Assembly (NCBI GenBank): GCA_022824585.1
Contig: JAJDZN010000310.1
Span: 1-32,665 of the forward strand
Length of the DNA stretch: 32,665 nucleotides
Reading direction: 5' to 3'
Origin: Bryobacterales bacterium
Lineage (GTDB): Bacteria > Acidobacteriota > Terriglobia > Bryobacterales > UBA6623
In this document: positions 15,400 to 24,824 of the stretch, one piece after another
How positions within the stretch are numbered: the first letter of the stretch is position 1
Layout of the letters: each line of letters opens with the position of its first letter
Position numbers and translations under genes: made by a program
Notes under the pieces: model-generated
Told to the model about the DNA's origin: nothing
Database searches by the model: none
The model's input: the letters and a program-made list of their open reading frames with translations, nothing else

Positions 15400-17325
15400 A
15401 TGGATCTCTACCACCCCTCCGAAAGCTTCGCCGCCCGGGCCAATGTGCAGCCCGGCGAGTCGCACGAAGCGCTTATCGCCAAGGCGTCCGCAGATCCGGA
15501 GGCCTTTTGGTCCGATCTGGCCGAGAGCGAGCTGCACTGGTTCCGCAAGTGGGACAAGGTGCTGGACGACTCGGAAGCGCCGTTCTACAAGTGGTTCACC
15601 GGCGCGACGACAAACATGTCGTACAACTGCTTGGATCGGCACTGCCAGACCTGGCGCAAGAATCGTGCCGCGATCGTCTGGGAGGGTGAGCCGGGCGACC
15701 AGCGCACGCTGACGTACCAAGAGCTGTTGCAGGCGGTTGAGCGCTTTGCCGCCGTGCTCAAGGCACAGGGGTTTCAAGCCGGCGACCGGGCGATCCTGTA
15801 CATGCCGATGGTGCCGGAGCTGCCGGTGGCCATGTTGGCGTGCGCCCGCTTGGGCATCACGCACAGCGTGGTGTTCGCGGGCTTCTCGGCGGAGGCGCTC
15901 AAGACGCGCATCCTGGATCTTGATGCCGGGTTGGTGGTCACCGCCGATGGCGGCTGGCGCAGAGGCAACATCGTTCCCCTCAAGCAGGCGGTCGACGAAG
16001 CGCTCGAGGACTGCCCCGGCGTCAGGAGCGTGGTTGTATATCGCCGCACCGGCAACGCGATCGAAATGACGCCCGGGCGGGACGCTTGGTGGCATGATCT
16101 CGATGCCGATGTCACTGCCGGTTGCCCGGCGGAGAGACTGGATGCGGAGCATCCGCTCTACGTGCTCTACACCTCCGGCACGACGGGCAAGCCGAAGGGG
16201 ATCGTGCACTCCACCGGCGGGTACCAGTTGCAGGTCTCGATGGCGATGCGCTGGGTGTTCGACATCAAGGACGAAGACACCTACTGGTGCGCGGCGGATG
16301 TGGGCTGGGTGACCGGCCACAGCTACATCGTGTATGGCCCGCTGCTGGTCGGCACGACCACCGTGATGTACGAGGGAGCGCCGGACTTCCCCGAGCCGGA
16401 TCGGTTCTGGAGCTTGGTGGACAAGTACAAGGTGAACGTCTTTTACACCTCGCCTACGGCGATCCGGGCATTCATCAAGTTCGGAACAGAATATCCCGAG
16501 CGCCACGACCTGTCCAGCCTGAGGCTGCTGGGCTCGGTAGGCGAACCGATCAACCCCTCGGCGTGGGAGTGGTACCACGGCGTGATTGGCGGAGGGCGCT
16601 GCCCGATCGTCGACACTTGGTGGCAGACCGAGACTGGATCCATCATGATCTCGCCGCTGCCGGGGGTGACTGCGCTCAAGCCCGGATCGGGTACATTCCC
16701 TCTGCCTGGAATCGTCGCTGACGTGGTGGACCTCGAAGGCAACTCGGTGGCGGCGGGAGGAGAGGGCTACTTGGTGGTCCGCAAGCCCTGGCCCTCGATG
16801 TTCCGCACGCTCTGGGGGGATCCCGAGCGCTTCCACGAGACGTACTGGAGCCAGATCCCCGGGCTCTATTTCGTGGGCGACGCAGCCCGCAAGGACGAGG
16901 ACGGATATTTCTGGGTGCTCGGGCGCGTAGACGACGTGATGAACGTCAGCGGGCACCGCCTGTCCACCGCCGAGCTGGAATCGACGCTGGTGCGTCACGC
17001 AGCCGTGGCGGAGGCAGCCGTGGTCGGCATGCCCGACGAGCTGACCGGCCAAGCGGTGATCGCCTTTGTCACTCCGATCCAAGGGAACGATCCCACCGAC
17101 GAGCTGGCCGCCGAGCTCAGGGAATGGGTCGCGCAGCAGATCGGCAAGTTCGCGCGGCCGAAGCAGATCCGCTTCAGCGACGCCCTGCCCAAGACCCGTT
17201 CGGGCAAGATCATGCGGCGCCTGCTGCGCGAGATCGTGACAACCCACAAGGTCAGCGGCGACATCACCACCTTGGAGGACCTCTCGGTCGTCAACCGGCT
17301 CGCGGCTCAGCAGGACGAGGACTGA
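15400..17325 (+). CDS. acs: Acetyl-CoA synthetase
   Basis: Activates acetate with ATP and coenzyme A to acetyl-CoA in the cytoplasm. From ATG 15400 the protein has 641 residues, typical of Acs. It shows the phosphate-binding loop [11 protein letters not shown], the [11 protein letters not shown] motif that shapes the acetate pocket (its second Trp excludes larger acids), [13 protein letters not shown] at the hinge and [10 protein letters not shown] with the catalytic, acetylatable lysine near the C-terminus. TTG 15361 would add 13 residues; I prefer ATG because family members begin at about YHPSESF. Neither start has a strong Shine-Dalgarno. queF follows 44 bases later on the same strand. Confidence 0.95.
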   Translation: MDLYHPSESFAARANVQPGESHEALIAKASADPEAFWSDLAESELHWFRKWDKVLDDSEAPFYKWFTGATTNMSYNCLDRHCQTWRKNRAAIVWEGEPGDQRTLTYQELLQAVERFAAVLKAQGFQAGDRAILYMPMVPELPVAMLACARLGITHSVVFAGFSAEALKTRILDLDAGLVVTADGGWRRGNIVPLKQAVDEALEDCPGVRSVVVYRRTGNAIEMTPGRDAWWHDLDADVTAGCPAERLDAEHPLYVLYTSGTTGKPKGIVHSTGGYQLQVSMAMRWVFDIKDEDTYWCAADVGWVTGHSYIVYGPLLVGTTTVMYEGAPDFPEPDRFWSLVDKYKVNVFYTSPTAIRAFIKFGTEYPERHDLSSLRLLGSVGEPINPSAWEWYHGVIGGGRCPIVDTWWQTETGSIMISPLPGVTALKPGSGTFPLPGIVADVVDLEGNSVAAGGEGYLVVRKPWPSMFRTLWGDPERFHETYWSQIPGLYFVGDAARKDEDGYFWVLGRVDDVMNVSGHRLSTAELESTLVRHAAVAEAAVVGMPDELTGQAVIAFVTPIQGNDPTDELAAELREWVAQQIGKFARPKQIRFSDALPKTRSGKIMRRLLREIVTTHKVSGDITTLEDLSVVNRLAAQQDED

Positions 17326-17369
17326 GCGCGATCCCGGGCGACGCCCGCTGGTGCCCGAGGCGATAAGCT

Positions 17370-17777
17370 GTGACCGGCTATACCGACGAACACGCCGCAG
17401 CCGGGATGGACGCGGAGCTTCCAGCGATCGAGACCTGGGCAAACCAGTACAAGGGCAGGGACTACACCATCGAGATTGCCTGCCCGGAATTCACGTCGGT
17501 ATGCCCCAAGACTGGTCTGCCCGACTTCGGCACGCTGCATCTGAGGTACAGGCCCGCAGATCGGTGTATCGAGCTGAAGTCGTTCAAACTCTACCTGCAG
17601 CAGTACCGCAATCTCGGCATCTTTCAGGAGAATATTGTCAACAGGATCTTGGAGGACGTCGTCAAGGCGGCCAGTCCGGTACGGGCCACTGTGGAGGGAG
17701 ATTTCGCGGCGCGGGGCGGGATCACCACTTATGTGGAAGCGTCCTACAGCCAGGAGTCGGGATTTGCGGAGGGTTGA
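17370..17777 (+). CDS. queF: NADPH-dependent 7-cyano-7-deazaguanine (preQ0) reductase QueF
   Basis: Reduces the nitrile of preQ0 to the amine preQ1 for queuosine in tRNA. The 135-residue protein is of the short, unimodular type. FTSVCPKTGLPDFG contains the nucleophilic Cys45 and Asp52, and ELKSFKLYLQQYRN (68-81) is the NADPH-binding QueF motif. GTG 17370 follows GAGG. ATG 17406 (before DAELPAIETW) is an alternative that matches the family N-terminus better. It may share a transcript with acs. No preQ1 riboswitch is evident upstream, and other queuosine genes are not in the window. Confidence 0.94.
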   Translation: MTGYTDEHAAAGMDAELPAIETWANQYKGRDYTIEIACPEFTSVCPKTGLPDFGTLHLRYRPADRCIELKSFKLYLQQYRNLGIFQENIVNRILEDVVKAASPVRATVEGDFAARGGITTYVEASYSQESGFAEG

Positions 17778-17870
17778 CGAGGCGCTGTTCCGCAGCGGGT
17801 GGCTGATCGCTGTAGATCGCGTATTCCACGCTGTCCCGCACACCTTGTAGTTCTGCCTTCGAGGACAACC

Positions 17871-18872
17871 ATGGCTGACAGTAATCCCGACCCGATGCGC
17901 ACTCCGATCTGCGACGCGATCGGCATCGACTATCCCGTCTTGCAGGCCGGGATGGGAATGATCGCGCAGGCCGAACTCGCCGCCGCAGTCTCGGAAGCGG
18001 GCGGGCTGGGCGTGATCGGCACTGGCCTCAGCATGCGCCCGGACGAGCTCAGGGAGCAGATTCGCACCGTCCGCGGCGTCACCGGCAAGCCGTTCGGGGT
18101 GGACATCCTGTTCGCGACGGTCCGCGCCAAGGGAAGCTCGGTCGCATCCTATACCGACAACGTCCAGGGCTTGATCAGGGTGACCCTGGAAGAGCGCGTC
18201 CCTGTCCTGATTTCGGGGCTGGGGAGCCCCAGGGGGGCAGTCTCCGAGGCCCACGAGCGAGGGATCTACGTCATGTCCGTCATCGGGGCCGAGCGGCACG
18301 CGCTGAAGGCCGCCAACGACGGCGTGGACGCGGTGATTGCCTCCGGGCGGGACGGCGGCGGGCACGTGGGAGAAGTCGGCACCGCCGCGCTAGTCCCGTC
18401 CGTGGTGGCCGCGCTCGACGTGCCCGTGATCGCCGCCGGGGGATTGGCCGACGGTCCCGGCTTGGCCGCTGCCCTGATGTGGGGAGCGCAAGGCGTCTGG
18501 CTCGGGACGCGCTTCATCGCGACGGCGGAGGCGGGAGCCCACCGCAACTACAAGGCCAAGATCGTCGACACCGGCTCGTCCGGCACGGTCGTGACCCGGG
18601 CCCACAGCGGCAAGCCGTGCCGCATGATCCGCAATGACTTCACGGACTATTGGGCCGAGCGGGAGAGCGAAATCCAACCGTACCCCCGCCAGGCGCTTGA
18701 AGTTGGCAATCCGGCGTCCACAAAGGGACGGCTCGAGGGAGACGCGGAGCGTGGCGTGCTGCCGGCCGGGCAGAGCGTGGGGGTCATCCGCGCGGTTGAA
18801 CCGGCCGGAGACGTGGTTCGCGCCATCGTCGAGCAAGCTAGGGCCGCGATCGCGGCTGCGGCGGGGCTCTGA
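17871..18872 (+). CDS. Nitronate monooxygenase / FabK-like FMN TIM-barrel protein
   Basis: A 333-residue flavoprotein of the 2-nitropropane dioxygenase family. FMN-binding features are YPVLQAGMGMIAQAELAAAVSEAGGLGVIG near the N-terminus (in two strands), SGRDGGGHVGE around residues 158-168 with the conserved His165, and the phosphate-binding AAGGLADG (188-195). The family includes nitronate monooxygenases and the enoyl-ACP reductase FabK; the sequence alone does not separate them with certainty. The frame extends upstream to 17799, but ATG 17871 has GAGG six bases before it and starts at a normal N-terminus, so I use that. The gene stands 93 bases after queF. Confidence 0.86.
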   Translation: MADSNPDPMRTPICDAIGIDYPVLQAGMGMIAQAELAAAVSEAGGLGVIGTGLSMRPDELREQIRTVRGVTGKPFGVDILFATVRAKGSSVASYTDNVQGLIRVTLEERVPVLISGLGSPRGAVSEAHERGIYVMSVIGAERHALKAANDGVDAVIASGRDGGGHVGEVGTAALVPSVVAALDVPVIAAGGLADGPGLAAALMWGAQGVWLGTRFIATAEAGAHRNYKAKIVDTGSSGTVVTRAHSGKPCRMIRNDFTDYWAERESEIQPYPRQALEVGNPASTKGRLEGDAERGVLPAGQSVGVIRAVEPAGDVVRAIVEQARAAIAAAAGL

Positions 18873-19046
18873 ATCGAACCCTCTGGCCGTCCGACGCCGT
18901 CCAAGGCTGGCTCTCCGCCGTCCCCCGACTCAATTCACGCGAGCGCGGGCGACCGATCGCTTAGGCGCTTTGGCGCATCGCGGTCGACGGCTGTCCTCGA
19001 ACTGCGGCGCAGGACTGCGCGGAGCTGTTCGGATTCAGAAGCTGGG

Positions 19047-19069
19047 GATAGGCGACGGCCCGACCTATC
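19047..19069. terminator. Weak hairpin after the DUF1501 gene
   Basis: GATAGG (19047-19052) and CCTATC (19064-19069) pair across an 11-base loop just beyond the DUF1501 stop codon, as read on the minus strand. No T-run follows, so its role as a terminator is uncertain. Confidence 0.25.
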
Positions 19070-19071
19070 GG

Positions 19072-20523
19072 CTAGCTCAACAGCTGCGGGATCACTTCGC
19101 CGTGCACGTCTGTCAGGCGCATGTGTCGGCCGTTGAAGAAGTAGGTCAGCCGCTTGTGGTCCATTCCCAGCATGTGCAGCATGGTCGCGTGGATGTCGTG
19201 GTAGCTCAGCACCTGCTGCTCGGCCTTGTAGCCGAACTCGTCCGTGGCGCCAATCGACTGGCCGCCGCGAATGCCCGCGCCGGCCATCCATGCGGTCATC
19301 GCGTGCGGGTTGTGGTCTCGGCCTAGGCCGCGCTGCGAGATGGGCATGCGCCCGAACTCGGAGTGCCAGACCACTAGCGTGTCATCGAGCAGCCCGGTCC
19401 GCTTGAGGTCCTTCAACAGTCCCGCGATGGGCTTGTCGACCTCGCCCGCATGCAGTGTGTGGTTCTCGATCAAGTTGCTGTGCGCGTCCCAGGTGTCGAT
19501 GTTCTGCTGCCGAAGCGCGCCGCTGTAGAGTTGCACGAAGCGCACTCCGCGCTCGACCAGCCGACGCGCCAGCAGGCACTGCCGCCCGAACGGCTCGGTA
19601 ACGGGATCGTCCATGCCGTACAAGGCTTTCGTCTGCTCGGATTCCTGGGAGATGTCGACCGCTTCCGGAGCGCAGCCCTGCATCCTGTAGGCCAGCTCGT
19701 ACGAGGCGATCCGAGCCGCCAGCTCCGTCGATCCCGGATGCTGCTTGGCGTGTACTTCGTTCAGCGTTGCCAAGTGGTCCAAGCGTGCGCGCTGCTGCTC
19801 TTGGGAGAGCAGCTCGCTGGGCGGCCGCAGGTCGAGGATGGGATCACCCTGCGAGCGGAACACGGTCCCTTGGTAGGTCGCCGGAAGGTAGCCGCTGCTC
19901 CAGTTCGAGGGGCCTGAGAACGGCCCTCCGCGATGGTCGTAGACCACCACGAAGCCCGGCAAGCTCTGGTTCTCGGAGCCGAGTCCGTAGGTCACCCAAC
20001 TGCCCACGCTGGGGTGCCCCATCAGGACCGAACCGGTGTTCCATTCGTAATGCGCCAACACGTGGTCGTTCGAGCGCCCCTTGCAGGAATGCACGAACGC
20101 CAGGTCGTCCACCATCGCGCCCATGTGGGGGAAGAGCTCGGAGACGAGCTTGCCGCACTCGCCGTAGCGCTGGAACTCGAACGGGCTGCGCATGAGCGGT
20201 CCGGGGTAGCCCTGCCGCACCCTCACCCTGCCCTTGCCCGTCAAGGGCTGGCCGTGGTGCTTTTCGAGCATCGGCTTGTGGTCGAACGTGTCCACGTGGC
20301 TGACGCCGCCGCTCATGAACAGCGAGATGACCGCCTTGGCGCGCGGCTTGAAGTGTGGGTCCCTCGGCGCGGTCGGCGATGCGATGCCTTGTGCGTCGCA
20401 GGCAGTCTCGGCTGCCAACAGGCCCTCCTGCTGGAGCATGTGAGCCAGCGCGATGCCGCTGATGCCCTCGCCGGCGCGAAAGAGGAAGTCGCGGCGTGAA
20501 ACGAAGCGTTCTTTAGCTGACAT
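19072..20523 (-). CDS. Tat-exported DUF1501 protein
   Basis: A 483-residue protein of the DUF1501 family, distantly related to sulfatases and alkaline phosphatases. Residues 9-14 (SRRDFL) with the following hydrophobic GISGIALAHML form a twin-arginine signal, so it is folded in the cytoplasm and exported. The body has family hallmarks: SLFMSGGVSHVDTFDHKP near residue 65, FVHSCKGRSNDH, and the C-terminal VWHSEFGRMP followed by GRDHNPHAMTAWMAGAGIRGG. DUF1501 genes almost always follow a PSCyt/DUF1549/DUF1553 gene, as here. The ATG at 20523 overlaps the upstream stop by 11 bases, implying coupled translation. The biochemical role is unknown; degradation of sulfated or complex polysaccharides has been proposed for these pairs. 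Confidence 0.93.
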   Translation of the reverse strand: MSAKERFVSRRDFLFRAGEGISGIALAHMLQQEGLLAAETACDAQGIASPTAPRDPHFKPRAKAVISLFMSGGVSHVDTFDHKPMLEKHHGQPLTGKGRVRVRQGYPGPLMRSPFEFQRYGECGKLVSELFPHMGAMVDDLAFVHSCKGRSNDHVLAHYEWNTGSVLMGHPSVGSWVTYGLGSENQSLPGFVVVYDHRGGPFSGPSNWSSGYLPATYQGTVFRSQGDPILDLRPPSELLSQEQQRARLDHLATLNEVHAKQHPGSTELAARIASYELAYRMQGCAPEAVDISQESEQTKALYGMDDPVTEPFGRQCLLARRLVERGVRFVQLYSGALRQQNIDTWDAHSNLIENHTLHAGEVDKPIAGLLKDLKRTGLLDDTLVVWHSEFGRMPISQRGLGRDHNPHAMTAWMAGAGIRGGQSIGATDEFGYKAEQQVLSYHDIHATMLHMLGMDHKRLTYFFNGRHMRLTDVHGEVIPQLLS

Positions 20524-23077
20524 AGAGAAACTCGTTCAGGTTCAGGATCACGTCACACAGGTCGGTCAAGGCCTTCAGGGCGTCGCCCTGATGGTATTCC
20601 CGCTGACGCCGCAGGAATTCCAGATTCGCATCCATCTCGCCCTGTGTCGGCTCGCGGCTGAGCGCGATGGCGTAGGCGGCACGCACGCGCTCCTCGTCGC
20701 TCTCAGCCAGACCCGCAACGCGCTTCGCGTAAGCGCTCGCTTGGCGCAGCGCGAATTCGTTATTGAGCAAGGTCAGGGCCTGCGTCGGCACCGTGGTCGT
20801 GGTGCGCTGCTCGCAGGTGACGTTCATGTTGGGCTGGTCGAAGACCTCGAACAGCGGGTAGCGCAGGCCGCGCTTCGCATAGGCGTAGACGCTCCGGCGC
20901 CAATTGACGGGTCCGGGCTCGCTCATGTCCCACTTGCCCTTCGGAAACGACTCGCGCACCTCATCGGGAATCGGGGGGAAGAAGCCCGGGCCGCCCGCCT
21001 GGAAGTTCAGATTGCCGGACGCATCCAGGATGATGTCGCGGATGACCTCGCCCTCGAGCCGACGTTGCCGGTAGCGCCACAGCAGGGCGTTGTCCGGATC
21101 GGCTTTGGCCGCTGCGGGATCGCTGTGCGCCGAGGCCATCTGGTAGCTGTCCGAGCTCATGATGAGCCGGTGCATCGCCTTGATGCTCCAGCCCTTGTTC
21201 ACGAACTCGGTCGCGAGCCAATCCAAGAGCTTTGGATGGGTGGGATGGGTGCCCATGCTGCCGAAGTTGCTGGCCGTGCGCACGATGCCCTCGCCGAAAT
21301 GATGCATCCAGATGCGGTTGGCCATCACCCGCGCGGACAACGGATTGTCGGGCGAGGTGATCCACCGAGCCAGTGCCAGGCGGCGCCCGGTGGAAATCCG
21401 GTGCTGGGGCGAGGCGGGGTCGAACGTCCCCTTGCCGGCCAGGGCCTCGATCACGCCGGGCTCGACCACATCTCCCAAGGTCCGGTAGTCGGCATTGGGC
21501 ATGAAGCGGGCTTCGGGCGGCTTGTAGCCGCTGACCGGCAGCCAGGTGCCTTCGATGCCGCTGAAGTCTTGCCGGTCGCCCTTGCCCGGCTGGGGCTCGT
21601 CACCCAAGCCGTCAGGAGCAAACCTATAGTCGCCGTCCCGGACGCCCATCGCCATGGGCAGGGGGGCGGGCATTTGTTCTTCGAGCTTGCCGATCTGGGC
21701 CTTGAGGTCTGCTATCAGCTCGGCATCAGATTCCGAGACCAGTTCTTCGTACCCGCTGATCCCCACCGACTGCACTTGGGCGGCCAGCAGCTGCTGGCCC
21801 TCCGTCCGCTGGTCTTCCGGCGTTCGGACTGCGATCTGGATTTCCTCGGGATATGCCTCCAGCGCCTTCTCGCGGGCTACCTGCTTGTAGGGGGCCTGCA
21901 GGTTCGCGATTCGCCCCTTGAGCGGCTCGATCTGAGCCTCGATCTTCGCGCTTGCCGCCTCGTGGCGCTTGACGGTCTCCAGGTCAGCCAGCGGGAACTC
22001 ATAGCGCACGTAGGGGAAGAACACCGCCATGGTGCGGTAGTAGTCCATCTGCGAAATGGCGTCGAACTTGTGATCGTGACAACGTGCGCAGTCCACGGTC
22101 AGGCCAAGAAACACCCGCCCGGTCGTCGCAATAATGTCGTCGAGGTAGTTGTAGCGGTACTGGGGGTTGTCCTTCTCGCGGAAAAGCACGCGCGGCCCGA
22201 TCCGCAGCATGCCGGTCGCGATCAGCGCGTCGAAGCTTGGGTTTTCGACCTCATCCCCGGCGAGCTGTTCTTGGACGAAGCGATCGTAGGGCTTGTCCTC
22301 GTTGAATGCCCGGATCACGTAGTCTCGGTACCGCCAGGCATGCGGCTGATCGTAGTCGTGCTCGTAACCGGAGGAGTCCGCGTAGCGCACCGCATCCAGC
22401 CAATGCCGCCCCCAGCGTTCGCCGTAACGGGGCGAGTCCAGCAGTTCGTCCACCAACCGCGCGAAGGCCTCCTTCGACGGATCCTTTTCGAACGCTGCCA
22501 CCACCGCGGGCGGCGGCAGCAATCCGACGAGGTCGAGGTAGGCTCGCCTCACCAGCGTCCGAGGGTCGGCGCGCGGCGCGCGCTCGACGCCGTCTTCGCT
22601 CAGCCGGGCGGCGAGGAATGCGTCGATGGGATGCGCTCCGCCTGCGGGCGGATCATGCCGCTCGGGATTTCGGAAGGCCCACCAGACCTTGTCCTCCGGG
22701 GCCTCTTCGGCGGCGGCTTTCCACGGGGCGCCGGCATCGATCCAGCGCTTCAAGGCGGCGATTTCCTCGGTGTCGAGAGTGCTGCCGAAGGGCATGCGCG
22801 GCTCGGCCATGCCTGCCACGTGGCGGTAGAGCAGGCTCGCAGCGGCGTTGCCCGGCTCTAGGGACGGGCCCTTCGAGCCGCCCTGAAGCAGCGCCTCCCT
22901 GCTATCGACGCGCAAGCCCGACAGCTGCTGCTTGTCGCCGTGGCATTGGGCGCAACGCTGCTCGAGGATGGGAGCGATTTCCTGTGCGTAGTTCGGGGCG
23001 GTGGCCTCGGCCGCGACAGGGGCTGAGAACCCCGTGCAGGCTACGACTACAGAAACCACGAGCGCCACGCGAAACAT
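20513..23077 (-). CDS. PSCyt1-DUF1549-DUF1553 (planctomycete-type cytochrome) protein
   Basis: An 854-residue secreted protein. A signal peptide ([23 protein letters not shown]) precedes a cytochrome-c-like PSCyt1 domain with the heme-binding motif CAQCH at residues 42-46. DUF1549 follows (about 145-350, including [20 protein letters not shown] and a second CxxCH, CARCH, in [14 protein letters not shown]). DUF1553 forms the C-terminal part ([22 protein letters not shown] to the end). Two CxxCH motifs suggest two c-type hemes, so electron transfer in the periplasm is likely but unproven. It is the first gene of a two-gene unit with the DUF1501 gene. Such pairs are abundant in Planctomycetes and in Solibacter-type acidobacteria. 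A second, similar gene begins at 31383. Confidence 0.93.
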   Translation of the reverse strand: MFRVALVVSVVVACTGFSAPVAAEATAPNYAQEIAPILEQRCAQCHGDKQQLSGLRVDSREALLQGGSKGPSLEPGNAAASLLYRHVAGMAEPRMPFGSTLDTEEIAALKRWIDAGAPWKAAAEEAPEDKVWWAFRNPERHDPPAGGAHPIDAFLAARLSEDGVERAPRADPRTLVRRAYLDLVGLLPPPAVVAAFEKDPSKEAFARLVDELLDSPRYGERWGRHWLDAVRYADSSGYEHDYDQPHAWRYRDYVIRAFNEDKPYDRFVQEQLAGDEVENPSFDALIATGMLRIGPRVLFREKDNPQYRYNYLDDIIATTGRVFLGLTVDCARCHDHKFDAISQMDYYRTMAVFFPYVRYEFPLADLETVKRHEAASAKIEAQIEPLKGRIANLQAPYKQVAREKALEAYPEEIQIAVRTPEDQRTEGQQLLAAQVQSVGISGYEELVSESDAELIADLKAQIGKLEEQMPAPLPMAMGVRDGDYRFAPDGLGDEPQPGKGDRQDFSGIEGTWLPVSGYKPPEARFMPNADYRTLGDVVEPGVIEALAGKGTFDPASPQHRISTGRRLALARWITSPDNPLSARVMANRIWMHHFGEGIVRTASNFGSMGTHPTHPKLLDWLATEFVNKGWSIKAMHRLIMSSDSYQMASAHSDPAAAKADPDNALLWRYRQRRLEGEVIRDIILDASGNLNFQAGGPGFFPPIPDEVRESFPKGKWDMSEPGPVNWRRSVYAYAKRGLRYPLFEVFDQPNMNVTCEQRTTTTVPTQALTLLNNEFALRQASAYAKRVAGLAESDEERVRAAYAIALSREPTQGEMDANLEFLRRQREYHQGDALKALTDLCDVILNLNEFLYVS

Positions 23078-23121
23078 ATTTGCTGTTCTCCGCCGTTAGC
23101 AGTGTACTTTAGGGACGCCGC

Positions 23122-23160
23122 TCCCGACAAGGGGCTAGTGGCCGATATATATTGTCGGGA
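23122..23160. promoter_or_regulatory. Candidate operator: 9-bp inverted repeat around an AT-rich core
   Basis: TCCCGACAA (23122-23130) and TTGTCGGGA (23152-23160) are exact reverse complements 21 bases apart, that is, 30 bp between arm starts or about three helical turns. The spacer ends in GATATATA, a possible -10 region for the PSCyt gene whose ATG is at 23077. A dimeric regulator could bind the two arms. This is inference from symmetry and position. Confidence 0.4.
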
Positions 23161-23347
23161 CCTGAAATCAGCGCGGTTCTGAGCGCTCTCGGCCCGTGCC
23201 TGCTCGCTTGGGGGCTTCTGACCAAGTGCACGTCGCCAGCGTGGCTGCCGGTGCCTCATTCGCAAAGGCTCGGGGTCATCGAACGCGTGGAGGCCGGTTT
23301 CCGGAAGTCGAGAGGCGGGCCGACAGGCTCCCGATGCCTCGACCGGA

Positions 23348-23386
23348 CCCATCTATTTCTCCTTTCAAACAGGAGAAATAGATGGG
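23348..23386. promoter_or_regulatory. Perfect 16-bp hairpin hiding a Shine-Dalgarno and ATG
   Basis: CCCATCTATTTCTCCT (23348-23363), loop TTCAAAC, AGGAGAAATAGATGGG (23371-23386) pair without a mismatch. The right arm is itself an ideal translation start (AGGAG, six bases, ATG at 23382), and because of the symmetry the minus strand has the same start (ATG at 23352). A second small hairpin, TCCTT (23393-23397), ATAAA, AAGGA (23403-23407), again covers a Shine-Dalgarno before ATG 23413, which opens only Met-Gly-Pro-stop. There is no U-tract. It could be a thermosensor, an attenuator-like leader, or a mobile palindromic element. Confidence 0.55.
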
Positions 23387-23658
23387 GAAATATCCTTATA
23401 AAAAGGAGAATTATGGGACCCTAACGGGCTCGCAACCTCTAGTCGGACAGTTCGCGGGAGAGTTGTTGGCCGACTCGTCGGCAAGGCCCTGCCGTCGTTC
23501 AGACCGTGTGGGGTTCCAGGCGAGGCCTCCCTGCACGGAAAGGCCACCGCTGCCGAGGCGCAGAAGCGGGCCTTGATTGTCCAGGGACGCGAGAGGCGAA
23601 CGAGCGAACTCTCGCCGCGGCAGGGACGTGCGTTCGGCGAGGGCCTACGCCTTAGCGA

Positions 23659-24465
23659 TCAGAAGTACCAAACCAGGATTGCGCCAACACTGACCGAATC
23701 CGGTGTCAAGTCGAGTGGCACCGAGACGAATACGTCATCGAAGGGAATCACTCTCCCGCCCTTGGAATAGTCGGTGAAGCGCACTTCGCCGCGAAGCGAG
23801 AAAGCCCCGACTTTTTGTTCTATCCCGCCGCCAATCGCCAGTCCGCTGAAACTCTCGCTGAAGTTGTCGGTGCCTGACCCGAACTGGTCAGGTTCCGTGC
23901 AGGGTGTGGTGGTGAAACACCCTCTGTACGTTGACTCGAACCCGGCCGAGAGGCGGCGCATCCCGACAAGCCCGTACACGCTCGGTCCAAACCAAGTGCC
24001 GATGAGAGGAATTCCGAACCCCAACCGGCCTGTGAGGCCGAAGGTCCGGTTCTTCTGGAACGTCCAGTCCTCAGCCCAGACCTCGCCGAGCTGGTTCCTA
24101 GTGTCCGAGATCCCCGTGCCCGCAAGACGACCGGCGGCGATTCCGCCGTGGCGCAGCATATCCGCTTCCAAGGCCACGTAGATGCCTGATATGCTCAGCG
24201 GGGCTTTGTATCCGGCCAAGAATCCGTAACTGTATCCCAGCTTGGCGGCGGACGCCTCGTCTCGAACCATTAGTCCTTGGTTCAGCGAAGCGTTCTGAGG
24301 GTTCGAATTGTCGACGACTTTTTCGTAAAGCACATTCAGGCGGTCGGCTGAGGCCGATGCCCCGACATAGAAGTCCCCGGCAGTTGCTGGGGTGGTCCCC
24401 GCAAGGCAGGCGAGAAGGAGAGCTCCGACAAAGTGGACAGGTTTCCCGGGACGCATCGAGCGCAT
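23659..24465 (-). CDS. Outer-membrane beta-barrel protein
   Basis: A 268-residue protein with a signal peptide (hydrophobic VGALLLACLAG, probable cleavage after ATA at about residue 29). The body alternates polar and aromatic residues like a small outer-membrane barrel of 8 to 10 strands, comparable to the OmpA/OmpW or Omp_b-brl (porin-family, PF13505) type: FYVGASASADRL, LGYSYGFLAGYKAP, IYVALEADM, FGLTGRLGFGIP. It ends with ILVWYF, whose terminal aromatic residue is the sorting signal for the BAM machinery. A pair of cysteines in CFTTTPC may form a loop disulphide. The frame runs to 24555, but AGGAGG at 24475-24480 lies nine bases before ATG 24465, which decides the start. Function unknown. 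Confidence 0.82.
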   Translation of the reverse strand: MRSMRPGKPVHFVGALLLACLAGTTPATAGDFYVGASASADRLNVLYEKVVDNSNPQNASLNQGLMVRDEASAAKLGYSYGFLAGYKAPLSISGIYVALEADMLRHGGIAAGRLAGTGISDTRNQLGEVWAEDWTFQKNRTFGLTGRLGFGIPLIGTWFGPSVYGLVGMRRLSAGFESTYRGCFTTTPCTEPDQFGSGTDNFSESFSGLAIGGGIEQKVGAFSLRGEVRFTDYSKGGRVIPFDDVFVSVPLDLTPDSVSVGAILVWYF

Positions 24466-24824
24466 GCGGTGCCACCTCCTCGAGGGAGAATCGCACCAGT
24501 ATATCAGCCAGTGGGCGGGGCGCTTGGCGACCAGCGGCGGCAAGTCCCCGGCCATTCGTCATGTTCTGTTCTCGTCCGATCTTCAGGGGCTGCTCACATT
24601 AGAGATATCTCAGGTTCGCTGACGTGGCGATCAAGAGCCGGCCGCAGCGCGGCCGTTAGCAGTCGAGGCCTTCCCTTCGAACGGCTCCCCCACCTGGCCG
24701 GCTGTGGCGTAGCGGATCTTTGGATTTCCGGGCATGCTGCGTGGTGGCGCCATGCCCGTCGCGGCCGTCCTTGCCGAGGCTCGCATCTCCGGTTCCTGCA
24801 TGTGTCGCGGCGGGCGCGTTGGGT
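24466..24824. other. Divergent intergenic region
   Basis: This 359-base stretch lies between the start of the beta-barrel gene (minus) and that of the secreted metallohydrolase (plus), so it should contain both promoters, though I cannot point to a strong one. It contains a 7-bp hairpin CGGCCGC, AGC, GCGGCCG (24639-24655). No gene is apparent; open frames reaching into it are N-terminal extensions without signal-peptide character. Confidence 0.4.

Larger units (their letters stand above)
23078..23658. other. Gene-free stretch with two inverted repeats
   Basis: I find no recognisable gene in these 581 bases. Short frames in both directions (23382-23576 plus, 23352-23047 minus) begin at ATG codons created by a palindrome and have no family resemblance. 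Notable structures are the inverted repeat at 23122-23160 and the perfect 16-bp hairpin at 23348-23386, listed separately. The left part should contain the promoter for the minus-strand PSCyt gene (a TATATAT stretch lies at 23144-23152 between the repeat arms). The minus-strand beta-barrel gene ends at the right border. Confidence 0.5.

Noticed and set aside
15382-17442. A 686-codon minus-strand frame
   Set aside because: Antisense to acs with no motifs; the acs protein has complete catalytic motifs on the plus strand.
20453-22861. An 802-codon open frame on the plus strand
   Set aside because: It lies entirely antisense to the PSCyt-DUF1549-DUF1553 gene, has no family motif, and is rich in Arg, Gly, Val and His as expected for a shadow in GC-rich DNA.
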